From contig JAJXVH010000017.1 in assembly GCA_021782205.1 (NCBI GenBank), positions 1 through 38,267 on the forward strand: a stretch of DNA of 38,267 bases, written 5' to 3'. The stretch comes from a bacterium (GTDB taxonomy: Bacteria > Elusimicrobiota > Elusimicrobia > UBA1565 > UBA9628). Made by a program: the position numbers and the translations under genes. A model generated the notes under the pieces. That model had not been told where the DNA came from. It saw only the letters and a program-made list of their open reading frames with translations, and made no database searches. Shown one piece after another: positions 7,928 to 15,601 of this stretch; positions within the stretch are counted from its first letter, which is position 1; each line of letters starts with the position of its first letter.

Positions 7928-8560
7928 TCAGTCCCCCGCCGTCGCTTTGAAATCCGGATACAGCGCGCCGATCGCGCCGATCGTGACCACGCGGTCGCCG
8001 GCCTTGAGGCCCGACACGATCTCGATGGAATCGGCCGATTCGTCGCCCGTCGCGACGGGCGTCGGGACGTACGCGGCCTTGCCGTCCGCGCCCGCGTCGG
8101 CGCGCACCACGAGCGTGCGGCCGTCGCGCACCAGCACGGAGCTTTTCGGTACGGTGAGCGCGCGCCGCTTCACGGCGACGACGATGCTGGCCGTGACAAA
8201 TTCATTCGGCGCGGCGTGCACGCCGTCCGTCGGCTCAAGCCAAGCCAGCGCCTGGCCGGTCTCCGCGCTGGCGCGCGTCAGGACGCGGGTCACACGGCAG
8301 GAGATCGGAGCTTGGCCTGAGGCGAAAGCCGTCGCGTTCTGGCCGGCATGGACGCTCTTGGCGTCGCCGGCCTCGATGTTGACCGCGAGGCGGCCGTCTT
8401 TGAGCGCAATGCCGTACGCCGGCGCGCGCACCGGTATGTCGGCCAGGGCCGCCGTCGCGAGGGTCGGGGCATCGGTCAGCGGGGGCGCCACGAACGCCCC
8501 GCTCTTCCCGCATGCGGCCAGCGCCGCGCAAAGCGCCGGCGCCGCCAGGCGTCTATTCAT
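7928..8560 (-). CDS. Short RND periplasmic adaptor lipoprotein (HlyD/MFP-like)
   Basis: 210 residues, about half the usual 350-400 of membrane-fusion proteins. A lipobox (LAAC, Cys17) ends the signal peptide, so it should be anchored by lipid. What remains aligns with the C-terminal half of adaptors: a fragment like the second half of the lipoyl domain (IPVRAPAYGIALKDG), a beta-barrel segment (VHAGQNATAF...GQALAWLEP), and the membrane-proximal domain (ALTVPKSSVLV... IEIVSGLKAGDRVV). The alpha-helical hairpin that normally touches TolC is missing. The frame is clean from an ATG that overlaps the stop of the channel gene by 8 nt (ATGAATAG), so this looks like a real short protein rather than a broken gene. 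Function as the linker of the pump is inferred from position. Confidence 0.82.
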   Translation of the reverse strand: MNRRLAAPALCAALAACGKSGAFVAPPLTDAPTLATAALADIPVRAPAYGIALKDGRLAVNIEAGDAKSVHAGQNATAFASGQAPISCRVTRVLTRASAETGQALAWLEPTDGVHAAPNEFVTASIVVAVKRRALTVPKSSVLVRDGRTLVVRADAGADGKAAYVPTPVATGDESADSIEIVSGLKAGDRVVTIGAIGALYPDFKATAGD

Positions 8561-9845
8561 AGCTCACCGTGTCCCGCCCCAGGGCGTTTTCAATGCGGGC
8601 CAGGTCCAGCAGATACTCGTAGTAGTCCTCGCGCTCGGTGATCATCGCGTCCAGCCACGTGTTCCAAGCGTCGACGGCCTCCAGCACGCCGGTCGCGCCG
8701 CGTCGATAAAGCCGCGTCTGCACCTCGGCCGCGCTCCGAGTCTCGGACAGAAGCGCCGTCATGCGCGACTCGTCGGCCAGAGCCGCCTCGGCCCTGAGCC
8801 TCAGTCCCGACAGGTTGGCCGCCAGCTTCTGGCGCTCGATCTCCCGGTTGGCGCGCGCCAGCGCCGCGTCGCGTTCGTTCTGCGCCACCCGCGCGCTGAT
8901 GCCTCCCCAGTCCCACAGCGGCAGGCTCAGCGACAGCGAGGCGTTGTAGCCCCAGCCCAGCGGACTGCCGTAGGCATTGGCGGGATAATTGGCCGACGGA
9001 TACAAATTGAACAGCCCGCTGTTGCCCATGTAGCCGTAATCGAATCCGGCTCTCACGTCCGGGTATCTCTCCCGGCGCGCGGCGCGCGCACCGGATTCGG
9101 CCGCGGCAATCCGCTCCTGGAGCGCGAGCAGACGCGGATTATCGCCGGCGGCCGTCCGTTCGTCCGGCGTCGGCGGCATCGCCGGCGGCGCGGCCCTCAG
9201 CGGCCGCAAAGACAGTGAGTCTCCGTTCTTGAGCCCCAGCATCAGCGCCAAGGTTTCCTTATCCTCGTCCGTCTGGGCGGCGACGAAGTCGCGGCGGCGC
9301 GCCAGGGCGCTCAGCGAGGCTCGAATTTTGACCGCGTCGAAGGGCGGCAGGCGGCCGACGCTGTATTTGGGGATCATCGTCTCGCGCACGTTCTCAAGAC
9401 GAGCCTCGATCTCGGTTAAGCGCGCGGCCTCATCAAGACCGCGCAGGATGGAGAAATACAGCGTCTTGATCTCCAGCGCAACGTCTTGCTGGTTGGCGGC
9501 CTGCAGGGCGCTCTCCGCGCGGAAGTCCGCCTCTTTCTGGCGCGCGCGCTCCCACTGCGGCGAGAAAGGCGAGAGGTCCTGCGTCAGGCGCAGGGCCGCT
9601 TCGTTGTTGTCGACGACCTGAATGACGGGATTGTTGGACTGCTGGAAGAGCCCCACGGCCGACAACTGCGGCAAGAGGCCTGCGCGCGCCTCCTGGACGG
9701 CCGCACGCGCACGGGCTTCTTTTATGAGACCGGACTTCGCCTGAGCCGAAAGCGACTGGGCGCGGCGCAGGCAATCGCCCAACGACAACTCATCGGCGCG
9801 AACGGATCCCGCCAAACCCAGCCACAACGCCAGCAACCAAATCAT
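8553..9845 (-). CDS. TolC-like outer-membrane efflux channel
   Basis: 430 residues with a signal peptide (MIWLLALWLGLAGSVRA) and the two long, repeated helical segments of the outer-membrane efflux protein family. The first half contains LSLGDCLRRAQSLS at the start of the repeat and an R-x-K-E-A-rich helix. The second half has a LALQERIAAAES-like helix, the beta strands near DVRAGFDYGY and LSLSLPLWDWGG, then a final coiled coil. The trimer forms the outer-membrane and periplasmic tunnel of a tripartite pump with the permease and adaptor encoded downstream. The gene follows the PepSY gene by 15 nt. The start ATG at 9845 has no strong ribosome-binding site. Confidence 0.9.
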   Translation of the reverse strand: MIWLLALWLGLAGSVRADELSLGDCLRRAQSLSAQAKSGLIKEARARAAVQEARAGLLPQLSAVGLFQQSNNPVIQVVDNNEAALRLTQDLSPFSPQWERARQKEADFRAESALQAANQQDVALEIKTLYFSILRGLDEAARLTEIEARLENVRETMIPKYSVGRLPPFDAVKIRASLSALARRRDFVAAQTDEDKETLALMLGLKNGDSLSLRPLRAAPPAMPPTPDERTAAGDNPRLLALQERIAAAESGARAARRERYPDVRAGFDYGYMGNSGLFNLYPSANYPANAYGSPLGWGYNASLSLSLPLWDWGGISARVAQNERDAALARANREIERQKLAANLSGLRLRAEAALADESRMTALLSETRSAAEVQTRLYRRGATGVLEAVDAWNTWLDAMITEREDYYEYLLDLARIENALGRDTVSYE

Positions 9846-9860
9846 GCTGTCACTCGTATT

Positions 9861-10340
9861 TCAGCGCCGACTCCCGTCGACCGCCTTCAAACGAACGATC
9901 TTTCCGCCCACGGGGTCCACGAACGCGTCGAACGTCGCACCGTCGGCCATCTTCAATCGAAACAAGGCAAGTTCGCCGTCGCGGCCATGCCGCAGTTCGC
10001 CCTCCCCCATCTCGCAGGCAACGCTCTTCTTGAGGACGGCCTCCGCGCGGTCGAGAATTTTCTCGTCGGACTCCTGCCGCGCCGATTCGACCGCGTCCTT
10101 AACGACGGCGCCCGTCTCCGCGTCGACCCAGACCTCTCGCGTCTTGTCGCCGTCCTTCAGGTCGAACGACCAAATATGTTTGCCATCTTCCGTTTCCAAC
10201 TCAGAGCCGATGATGCGCGCGTTCGCATGAAGCGCGCGCGCGGCCTGCGTCGCGCGATCTTGAGTGATCGTCGCCGGCGAAGGGTCCGCCGCCGCCGAAA
10301 CCGCCAAAGCCAGCATCGAAACCATCATGGTCCGGATCAT
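9861..10340 (-). CDS. Exported PepSY-domain protein
   Basis: 159 residues from the ATG at 10340, which has GGGAG 6 nt upstream and yields a signal peptide (MIRTMMVSMLALAVSAAA). The mature part holds PepSY-like repeats: an ATQAARAL helix followed by IIGSELETEDGKHIWSFDL strands and EVWVDAETGAVV, then a second helix-strand unit ending FDAFVDPVGGKIVRL. PepSY proteins are periplasmic and often sit next to two-component systems and metal or peptide stress genes, where they are thought to modulate the sensor or a protease. Here the gene lies between the sensor kinase and the efflux genes, 67 nt after the kinase stop. The longer open frame upstream overlaps the kinase gene and was not used. Confidence 0.8.
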   Translation of the reverse strand: MIRTMMVSMLALAVSAAADPSPATITQDRATQAARALHANARIIGSELETEDGKHIWSFDLKDGDKTREVWVDAETGAVVKDAVESARQESDEKILDRAEAVLKKSVACEMGEGELRHGRDGELALFRLKMADGATFDAFVDPVGGKIVRLKAVDGSRR

Positions 10341-10407
10341 CGTTTTCTCCCTGCGTGCCGTCCTCAGGATTGTAGCAGGACCTACCGGGCCGAACATTGC
10401 GCGCGCA

Positions 10408-11799
10408 TTACACCTTCGTCGCACGCGCGGGCAGGCGCAGGCGGACACGCGCGCCCCCGCCGGAACCGGACTCGGCCTCGACGCGGCCGCCGTGCGCCAG
10501 CGCGATGGCGCGCACCAGGCTCAGGCCCAGACCCAAGCCTTTTTGGCCGCGCGCGCCCGCGCCGCGATAAAGCCTGTCCCAAACCCGCGGCAGTTCCTCC
10601 GCGGAAATTCCGGGTCCGTCGTCCTCGACGCTGAGCACGACTTCGCCCCCCTGGCGCGCCGCCGAAGCGCGCACGCGTCCGCCGGGCGGAGTATATTTCA
10701 CGGCATTGTCCAGCAGGTTAGCCAACGCCTGGCGCAGGCGCACGCGGTCGCCGTCGAGCGTCAGCCCCGGTTCGGCCGCGGTCTCCAAGACCAGGCCCTT
10801 GGCCTCGGCCGCGTCGCGATAGAGGTCCGCGGCGTCCTCGATCAGCCGCGCCGCGTCCGTCTCGACGCGGCGCAGCCGCAAAGTCCCCGTCTCGGCTTCG
10901 GACATATCCATCAACGCGTCGAGCAGGGCGATGATACGATCGGACTCCTCCACGCCTTCGGCCAGCGCCTCGCGCGCGGCCGCCGCGCCGCCTTCGCGCA
11001 GGGCCAGTTCCGCCGATGCGCGCAGACGCGTCAGCGGCGTGCGCAGTTCGTGCGCGGCCTCATCCAACGCCCCTTTCATGCCGCGCACCAGGGCGGCCAC
11101 CTGATCGAGCATGCGGTTGAACGCCGCGCCCAACTCGTCGAGTTCGTCGCCGTCGCCGCTGGGCCGCACGCGAGAGTCCAATTCACCCGCTTCGATGGCA
11201 TGGATGGCGTCCAGCAGAGCGCGCAGGGGCCGCAAGGCGCGCGCGGTGAGAAGAACGCCGCCTAAAGCCGCCAAACCGGCCGTGGGCAGAATGATCGCCG
11301 CGGCGATCCAGCGCAGGCGCTCCACCACGTCCTCGCGTTCGTCCACACTCAGTCCGGCCTGGAGCGTCGACCCATCGGGTTGACGCTGGGAGGCGACTTC
11401 CAGCGGCGAATCATCCCCGCTCAGCGGCACCCGTCCCCACGCGATCGTACCGGACGTCGGCGCCGAGGGTAGCCGGGAAAAATCCGGCGCAAGCCCCGCC
11501 GGAATGTCCGCCCAGCGCGCGGCGCCGTCCGGCCCCAACGCGCGAACCACTAAAGGAAGCCGCCGCGGCAAGGGCTCGCGACGCACCGCGTCCAGGCCGC
11601 CGCGCGCGTCCGCGGCGCGCAGGGCGTCCAACTCGGCCAGTATGGCGGCATGGTCGCGCGCCCGCAGCGACGAGGACAGCAACGCGGCGGACAGTGCCAG
11701 CACGGCAAGGCCGCCTATGATAAAAAATCCCGTGTACCAGAGCGCCAGCCGCGGACCCAGCCCGCGCCACGCCCGCCGGGAGCTAGGCGTCGAGGACAT
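10408..11799 (-). CDS. Sensor histidine kinase of the efflux operon
   Basis: 463 residues from the ATG at 11799, which overlaps the end of the regulator gene by 17 nt. Order: TM1 (~20-45), periplasmic sensor (~46-165), TM2 (~170-188), HAMP (~190-240), HisKA with H-box DEAAHELRTPLTRL (His250), and HATPase_c with N-box ANLLDNAVKYTPP, G1 DDGPGIS and G2 GLGLGLSLV. This is the CusS/QseC-like layout. The kinase should sense a periplasmic signal and phosphorylate the OmpR-type regulator encoded before it. The sensor domain has no obvious His/Cys metal cluster, so a metal ligand is only a suggestion from the neighbours. Confidence 0.92.
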   Translation of the reverse strand: MSSTPSSRRAWRGLGPRLALWYTGFFIIGGLAVLALSAALLSSSLRARDHAAILAELDALRAADARGGLDAVRREPLPRRLPLVVRALGPDGAARWADIPAGLAPDFSRLPSAPTSGTIAWGRVPLSGDDSPLEVASQRQPDGSTLQAGLSVDEREDVVERLRWIAAAIILPTAGLAALGGVLLTARALRPLRALLDAIHAIEAGELDSRVRPSGDGDELDELGAAFNRMLDQVAALVRGMKGALDEAAHELRTPLTRLRASAELALREGGAAAAREALAEGVEESDRIIALLDALMDMSEAETGTLRLRRVETDAARLIEDAADLYRDAAEAKGLVLETAAEPGLTLDGDRVRLRQALANLLDNAVKYTPPGGRVRASAARQGGEVVLSVEDDGPGISAEELPRVWDRLYRGAGARGQKGLGLGLSLVRAIALAHGGRVEAESGSGGGARVRLRLPARATKV

Positions 11800-12454
11800 A
11801 GCCCACGCCGCGGATCGTGCGGATCGACTTCGCGCCGAACGGCTTGTCGACCTTGTCACGCAGGCGGCAGACCAGCACGTCGACGACGTTGGTCTGCGGG
11901 TCGAAGTCGTAGCCCCAGACGTTTTCCAGGATCATCGCCTTGGACACCGGTCGCCCCGCGTGGCTTATCAAGAAGCGCAGCAGCGCGAACTCGCGCGCCT
12001 GAAGAACAACCTCCCGCTCGCCGCGCCGCGCCGCGTGCGCCGCCAGGTCCAACGTGAGTCCCCCCGCGCGCAGCCGCGGATTCTCAATTTCGCCGGTCGA
12101 ACGGCGGATCAGCGCGTTCACGCGCGCCAGCAGTTCCGAAAACGAAAACGGCTTTGCCAGGTAGTCGTCGCCGCCGGCGCGCAACCCGCGCACGCGCTCG
12201 TCGACCGAACGCTTGGCGCTGAGGATGATCACCGGCAGACGCACGCCGCGCTCGCGCAGGCGCTCGATCAGGCTCAGGCCGTCCAGGCCCGGCAGCATCA
12301 CGTCGACAACCGCCGCCGCGTAGCCTCCGCCCGCCGCGCGCTCAAGTCCTTCCAGGCCATCCGCCGCGACCTCCACAGAAAATCCAGCGTGCGTCAGCCC
12401 CTTGGCGACCTGCGCGGCAATGCGCGCGTCGTCTTCGACGATCAATATTTTCAT
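11783..12454 (-). CDS. OmpR/PhoB-family response regulator, first gene of the efflux operon
   Basis: 223 residues: a receiver with acidic pair EDD (8-9), phosphoacceptor Asp51 in VVDVMLPG, a Ser and Lys in the usual places (ILSAK, LAKPF), and a C-terminal winged helix (~125-220) with VWGYDFDPQTNVVDVLVCRLRDKVD and the final RGVGYVL. It should bind DNA as a dimer after phosphorylation by the kinase encoded downstream and control this operon and possibly the divergent ZIP gene. The ATG at 12454 follows a TATAAT box. Confidence 0.95.
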   Translation of the reverse strand: MKILIVEDDARIAAQVAKGLTHAGFSVEVAADGLEGLERAAGGGYAAAVVDVMLPGLDGLSLIERLRERGVRLPVIILSAKRSVDERVRGLRAGGDDYLAKPFSFSELLARVNALIRRSTGEIENPRLRAGGLTLDLAAHAARRGEREVVLQAREFALLRFLISHAGRPVSKAMILENVWGYDFDPQTNVVDVLVCRLRDKVDKPFGAKSIRTIRGVGYVLDA

Positions 12455-12471
12455 GGCGTCGACCTGCCGCG

Positions 12472-12477
12472 ATTATA
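12472..12477 (-). promoter_or_regulatory. -10 box of the regulator-kinase-efflux operon
   Basis: A perfect TATAAT on the minus strand lies 17 nt upstream of the ATG at 12454. The matching -35 region is poor (near 12495-12500), as is common for promoters that need an activator such as the operon's own regulator. Confidence 0.5.
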
Positions 12478-12498
12478 ACGCTTTCGGGCCGTCCGAGA

Positions 12499-12527
12499 TT
12501 GACCGCGCTCTATTGATAACATAAAAT
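12499..12527 (+). promoter_or_regulatory. Sigma-70 promoter of the ZIP transporter gene (candidate leaderless)
   Basis: TTGACC (12499-12504), a 17-nt spacer and TAAAAT (12522-12527) are followed after 7 nt by the ATG at 12535. No Shine-Dalgarno sequence fits in between, so the mRNA probably starts at or next to the ATG. Confidence 0.6.
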
Positions 12528-12535
12528 CATTATCA
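12514..12535 (+). promoter_or_regulatory. Fur/Zur-like operator overlapping the ZIP promoter
   Basis: TGATAA (12514-12519) and TTATCA (12530-12535) form an inverted repeat around an AT-rich centre. The right half, AATCATTATC, equals the right half of the classical Fur box. The site covers the -10 box and reaches the start codon, an ideal place for repression. It is a pure AT island in GC-rich DNA. Whether Fur, Zur or another regulator binds is not decidable here. Confidence 0.5.
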
Positions 12536-13266
12536 TGGATCCGCGCCTGGCCTTCCTGCTCGCTCTCGCGTTCGCGGCCTCCATGGCGGGAGGCCTGATT
12601 CCCGCCGCGTCCGGACTGCTGGAGCGCCTGGGCGCCGCGCGCGTGCTGTCGTTTCGCTCCGGCGTTCTGATCGCCGTGGCGCTGACCGACGTCTTACCCG
12701 ACGGCTGGCGTCTTTCTCCCGCGCCGTTTTCCGCGGCCGTCGCGGCCGCGTTGGGCCTGGGCTTCCTGCTGCACCGCGGCCACGGTCACGCGGGCCACGA
12801 ACTGACCCATCCTCACGTTCACGAAGACGACACCGTCCACCGGCCCTCCGCCGTCGCGGCGCTTTTCGCCCACTCGCTGGTCGACGGCGTGAACTTGGGC
12901 GCGGCGGCCTTCCTGGGCGGCACGGCCCTGCTGGTGATCGGCGCGGCCACGAGTCTGCACAAAATCGCCGACGGCTTCACCGTCTCAAGCCTGTTCGAGT
13001 TGAAAGGCCGCCCCACCGGGCGCGCGCTGGCCCTGCTGGTCCTGGTCTCGCTGGCCACGCCGGTCGGCGCCGTTTTGGCGCGCGCGGGCGCGCTGGACCT
13101 GGGCCCGACGCTGGCCGCGGCCATGCTGGGCTTCGCGGGCGGCTCCTTCCTGTTCGTCGGCGCCGCATCGGCCGCGCCCTTCCTGCGCCAGCGTGACCGC
13201 GGCACGGCACTGGCCTTCGGCGGCGGCGTCCTGGCGCTGCTGCTGCTGCGCGGCCTGGCGCCTTAG
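12535..13266 (+). CDS. ZIP-family divalent metal transporter
   Basis: 243 residues, normal for a bacterial ZIP (ZupT-like) protein with ~8 membrane helices. A histidine-rich cytoplasmic loop (residues ~80-102, eight His) separates TM3 from TM4, as in ZIP proteins. TM4 has HSLVDGVNLG (His113, Asp117) and TM5 HKIADGF (His142, Asp146), the binuclear metal site region. The family moves Zn2+, Fe2+ or similar ions into the cytoplasm. The gene is divergent from the regulator-kinase-efflux operon, with 80 nt between, and its promoter holds a Fur/Zur-like site, so induction on metal starvation is likely. Its stop codon overlaps the end of the convergent SPFH gene by 4 nt. Confidence 0.9.
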   Translation: MDPRLAFLLALAFAASMAGGLIPAASGLLERLGAARVLSFRSGVLIAVALTDVLPDGWRLSPAPFSAAVAAALGLGFLLHRGHGHAGHELTHPHVHEDDTVHRPSAVAALFAHSLVDGVNLGAAAFLGGTALLVIGAATSLHKIADGFTVSSLFELKGRPTGRALALLVLVSLATPVGAVLARAGALDLGPTLAAAMLGFAGGSFLFVGAASAAPFLRQRDRGTALAFGGGVLALLLLRGLAP

Positions 13267-14180
13267 CCGGCCGCGGGCGGCGCCCCGCCCTGCGCGGCCA
13301 GCAGTTCGTTGAGCAGGCCGGAGCGCTGGGGCACCAGGAAGATGTCCGCCGAGCCGTCCAGCGCGCGCTGGATTTCCAGGACCTCGAACATCGCTTCCAG
13401 GATGTCGGGCTGGGAGCCGATGGATTTAAGCGCGTCGCCCACGATCTTCGGGCGCAGGGCCGCGGCCTCGGCGAAGGCGACGGCGGCGGTGCGTTGGGCG
13501 GTGCTGGCGATGATGTTGACCTGGTTGTCGCCGTCCTGCTTGATCGACGAGGTGACCTGGCGCAGCCGATTGACGACTTTCTCCTCGATCTGCTTGATCA
13601 TGTTCGGATCGCGGAAGTGGACCTTGCGGATGTAGACCGAGCCCAGTTTATAGCCCCACTCGTGGCTTTTCGGCGAGACTTCCTCGCGCACCGCGTGGCT
13701 CATCGCGTGGCGGTTGCCCAGCATGTCGGCCAGCTTCATGTTGGACAGCGCGCGCACGGTGGCGTTGCTGACGTTGGCCGCCAAAGAGCCGCGCGGGTCC
13801 GCGTTCTTGAACTTGTAGGCGACCGGGTCCGAGATGAACATCTCATACCAGATGCCGATGCCCATGGGCGCGCCTTCCTCCGAGTTGACCGGCTCGCTGC
13901 GGCGGTAGACCTGGTCCATGCGCATGTCGAGCGTGTAGCACGCGCCGATCCAGTTGACGATCAGCGCCGCCGGGCCCAGCTCCATCCAGAGCACGTGGAT
14001 GCCCGGATCCTTGATGACGCCCAGCACGTTGCCGAACAGCACGTAGACGTTCGCGGTGCCTTCCTGAACGATCGTGTAGAAGCCGAAGAACCGCATCACT
14101 CCGAACAAGACCGGCACGCCGACCAGGAAGGAGAAGAAGCTCGCCATCGCCGACAGCAGGAACGGGTCGAGGCTGGACAT
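13263..14180 (-). CDS. SPFH/Band-7 domain membrane protein (second of a pair)
   Basis: 305 residues from the ATG at 14180. An N-terminal hydrophobic segment (~8-35) anchors it. The SPFH domain follows (~35-215), with DMRMDQVYRRSEPVNS and later an MLGNRHAMSHAVREEV helix, and a C-terminal helical region (~215-275) rich in Ala/Arg/Glu typical of the flotillin/HflK-HflC coiled coil. Such proteins form large rings or scaffolds in the membrane and often modulate FtsH-type proteases or lipid domains. The start is one nt after the stop of its partner (TGA-C-ATG), so the pair is translationally coupled and probably forms a hetero-oligomer like HflK-HflC. No FtsH or NfeD gene is nearby. Confidence 0.85.
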   Translation of the reverse strand: MSSLDPFLLSAMASFFSFLVGVPVLFGVMRFFGFYTIVQEGTANVYVLFGNVLGVIKDPGIHVLWMELGPAALIVNWIGACYTLDMRMDQVYRRSEPVNSEEGAPMGIGIWYEMFISDPVAYKFKNADPRGSLAANVSNATVRALSNMKLADMLGNRHAMSHAVREEVSPKSHEWGYKLGSVYIRKVHFRDPNMIKQIEEKVVNRLRQVTSSIKQDGDNQVNIIASTAQRTAAVAFAEAAALRPKIVGDALKSIGSQPDILEAMFEVLEIQRALDGSADIFLVPQRSGLLNELLAAQGGAPPAAG

Positions 14181-14181
14181 G

Positions 14182-15198
14182 TCAGCGATCCTCCCACGAG
14201 CGCGTCTCAAGGATGTATTTCTTGGCCCGCGCGAACAGCCCCAGATGCACGTTGCGCAGGTAGCCGATCAGCGCCTTCTCGCCGCCGATCGCCTTCAGGT
14301 CCGACAGCTGCTTGGCCAGCGCGGTCAAAGGCTCGACCTCGGCCTGCGCTTTCAGCGTTTCGATCTCCACGGCGCGGCGCGACTGCACGATCTTCTGGTC
14401 CGCGGAGGCCTGGGCCAGGCTGATGGCGGAGAAAACCTCGTTGTGCGCGGTGTTGATGGCGGCCAGCGCCGCCTCCACGTCCTCGGGCGGGTCGATGCCG
14501 GTGATCAACGACGCGTCCAGCGCCACGCCGTAGCGCGCGATCGAGGACTTGCAGTCCCGGTCCATCTCCTCGTTGAGCACGCGCATGTTCTTGCGGATGT
14601 CGTTGATCGAGATGCCGCTGACGTCGCTGAGGCCCGTGGCCAGGCCGGGGGCGGCGGCCTCGCCGGCAGGCAAGGGCGGCGCCTCGAACGTGGCGATGCG
14701 TTCGCGCAGGACGGAGACGAAGTAGCCCATGACGTGCGTGATCGGGCGTTTGATGCCGAAGAGGTAGGCGTAGAGGTTGCGCTCCGAGACGCGGTAGCGG
14801 ATCTGGCCGGTCAGGCCGGTGTTGAGCTGGTCCTTGGTCACCGCTTCCAGGACGGTGCCGCCGGAGTTGGCCTCCGCGGACTCCGGGTCGTAGGCGATGT
14901 TGACGCTCTGTGTCGCCACCGAAACCTTGTAGACGCGCTCCCACGGCCACTTGAAATACGGGCCGCCGGGCGGAATCACGCGCAGCTGCGGGTAGGTGTA
15001 GCGCTCGTGCTCGTCGGGCGTGAGCGTGCCGGCCATGTCCGGGTCGTCAAGCGTGGTCTTGCCCTCGATGCGCACCGCGCGGCCCAGGCTGGTCTTGACC
15101 GCGCGCTCGTTCTGGTCCACCGTGAACAGACCGGCGACCAGATAATTAAGAAGGAACCACGCCACAAACCCCACGAACGCGCCGAAAACGATGCTCAT
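14182..15198 (-). CDS. SPFH/Band-7 domain membrane protein (first of a pair)
   Basis: 338 residues. One N-terminal membrane segment (residues ~4-26) is followed by an SPFH domain that begins FTVDQNERAVKTSLGRA, the usual 'nerGvv' entry strand, and continues with VTKDQLNTGLTGQIRYRVSE, the typical strand describing the permitted non-membrane face. Residues ~235-310 form an Ala/Glu/Lys-rich helix. An insertion of ~25 residues (IEGKTTLDDPDMAGTLTPDE) after the first strand is longer than in HflC or stomatin. GAGGA lies 9 nt before the ATG and a good promoter is at 15244-15273. The role is probably a membrane scaffold working with the next gene. Confidence 0.87.
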   Translation of the reverse strand: MSIVFGAFVGFVAWFLLNYLVAGLFTVDQNERAVKTSLGRAVRIEGKTTLDDPDMAGTLTPDEHERYTYPQLRVIPPGGPYFKWPWERVYKVSVATQSVNIAYDPESAEANSGGTVLEAVTKDQLNTGLTGQIRYRVSERNLYAYLFGIKRPITHVMGYFVSVLRERIATFEAPPLPAGEAAAPGLATGLSDVSGISINDIRKNMRVLNEEMDRDCKSSIARYGVALDASLITGIDPPEDVEAALAAINTAHNEVFSAISLAQASADQKIVQSRRAVEIETLKAQAEVEPLTALAKQLSDLKAIGGEKALIGYLRNVHLGLFARAKKYILETRSWEDR

Positions 15199-15243
15199 GC
15201 AGAAATCCTCGCTCGCCGCCGCTGCCTTCGCGCGGCCTGCGGG

Positions 15244-15273
15244 AGTTTAGCCTGGGCAATCCGGGGCCGTCAA
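15244..15273 (-). promoter_or_regulatory. Sigma-70-type promoter of the SPFH pair
   Basis: On the minus strand, TTGACG (15268-15273), an 18-nt spacer and TAAACT (15244-15249) predict a start near 15237 and a ~39-nt leader that contains the GAGGA ribosome-binding site. Confidence 0.5.
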
Positions 15274-15283
15274 GGCCTGGCGT

Positions 15284-15601
15284 TCAACCGTATTTGTACT
15301 TCACGCCCATTCCGCCGCCGGGCCACTCGCAGTTGATGTTGTCGGAAGGACAGAGCATGCGGCAGGCGCCGCACTCGATGCAGTTCTCGTAGTTGACCAC
15401 CACTTTCTTATGGTCGGCCTCCCACTCGTAGACCTTCGCCGGGCAGACGGTGGTGCAGGGGCGGCCTTGGCACTCGGAGACGCAGGGCGCGTCGGCACCG
15501 GACTTCTTGAGCAGGATGTGCGCGTCGGGAGACTTCTTCCACTCCAGGTGGCCCAGCTTGGACTCGACGGAGTCCGTGATCTTGATGTCTTTAATGTCCA
15601 T
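15284..15601 (-). CDS. fixX: FixX-like ferredoxin partner of the ETF-quinone oxidoreductase
   Basis: 105 residues with two cysteine clusters. CxxxC...C..xCP in the first half (CVSECQGRPCTTVCP) resembles the FixX-type motif, and CIECGACRMLCP in the second half is a standard [4Fe-4S] ligand set. FixX is the small iron-sulfur subunit that works with FixC and the FixAB electron-transfer flavoproteins to pass electrons to quinone or ferredoxin. The start codon overlaps the fixC stop (TAATG), so the two are coupled. FixA and FixB are not in the window, so the electron donor must be encoded elsewhere. Confidence 0.88.
   Translation of the reverse strand: MDIKDIKITDSVESKLGHLEWKKSPDAHILLKKSGADAPCVSECQGRPCTTVCPAKVYEWEADHKKVVVNYENCIECGACRMLCPSDNINCEWPGGGMGVKYKYG

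Noticed and set aside
5367-9218. A 1283-codon open frame on the plus strand, opposite the pump genes.
   Set aside because: It is a mirror frame of the RND, adaptor and channel genes. The opposite strand has family motifs throughout, while this one is rich in Arg/Gln/His/Asp with no domain. High GC makes such frames common.
10341-10448. A longer N-terminus for the PepSY gene.
   Set aside because: The extension overlaps the histidine kinase gene and would hide the signal peptide. A good ribosome-binding site supports 10340.
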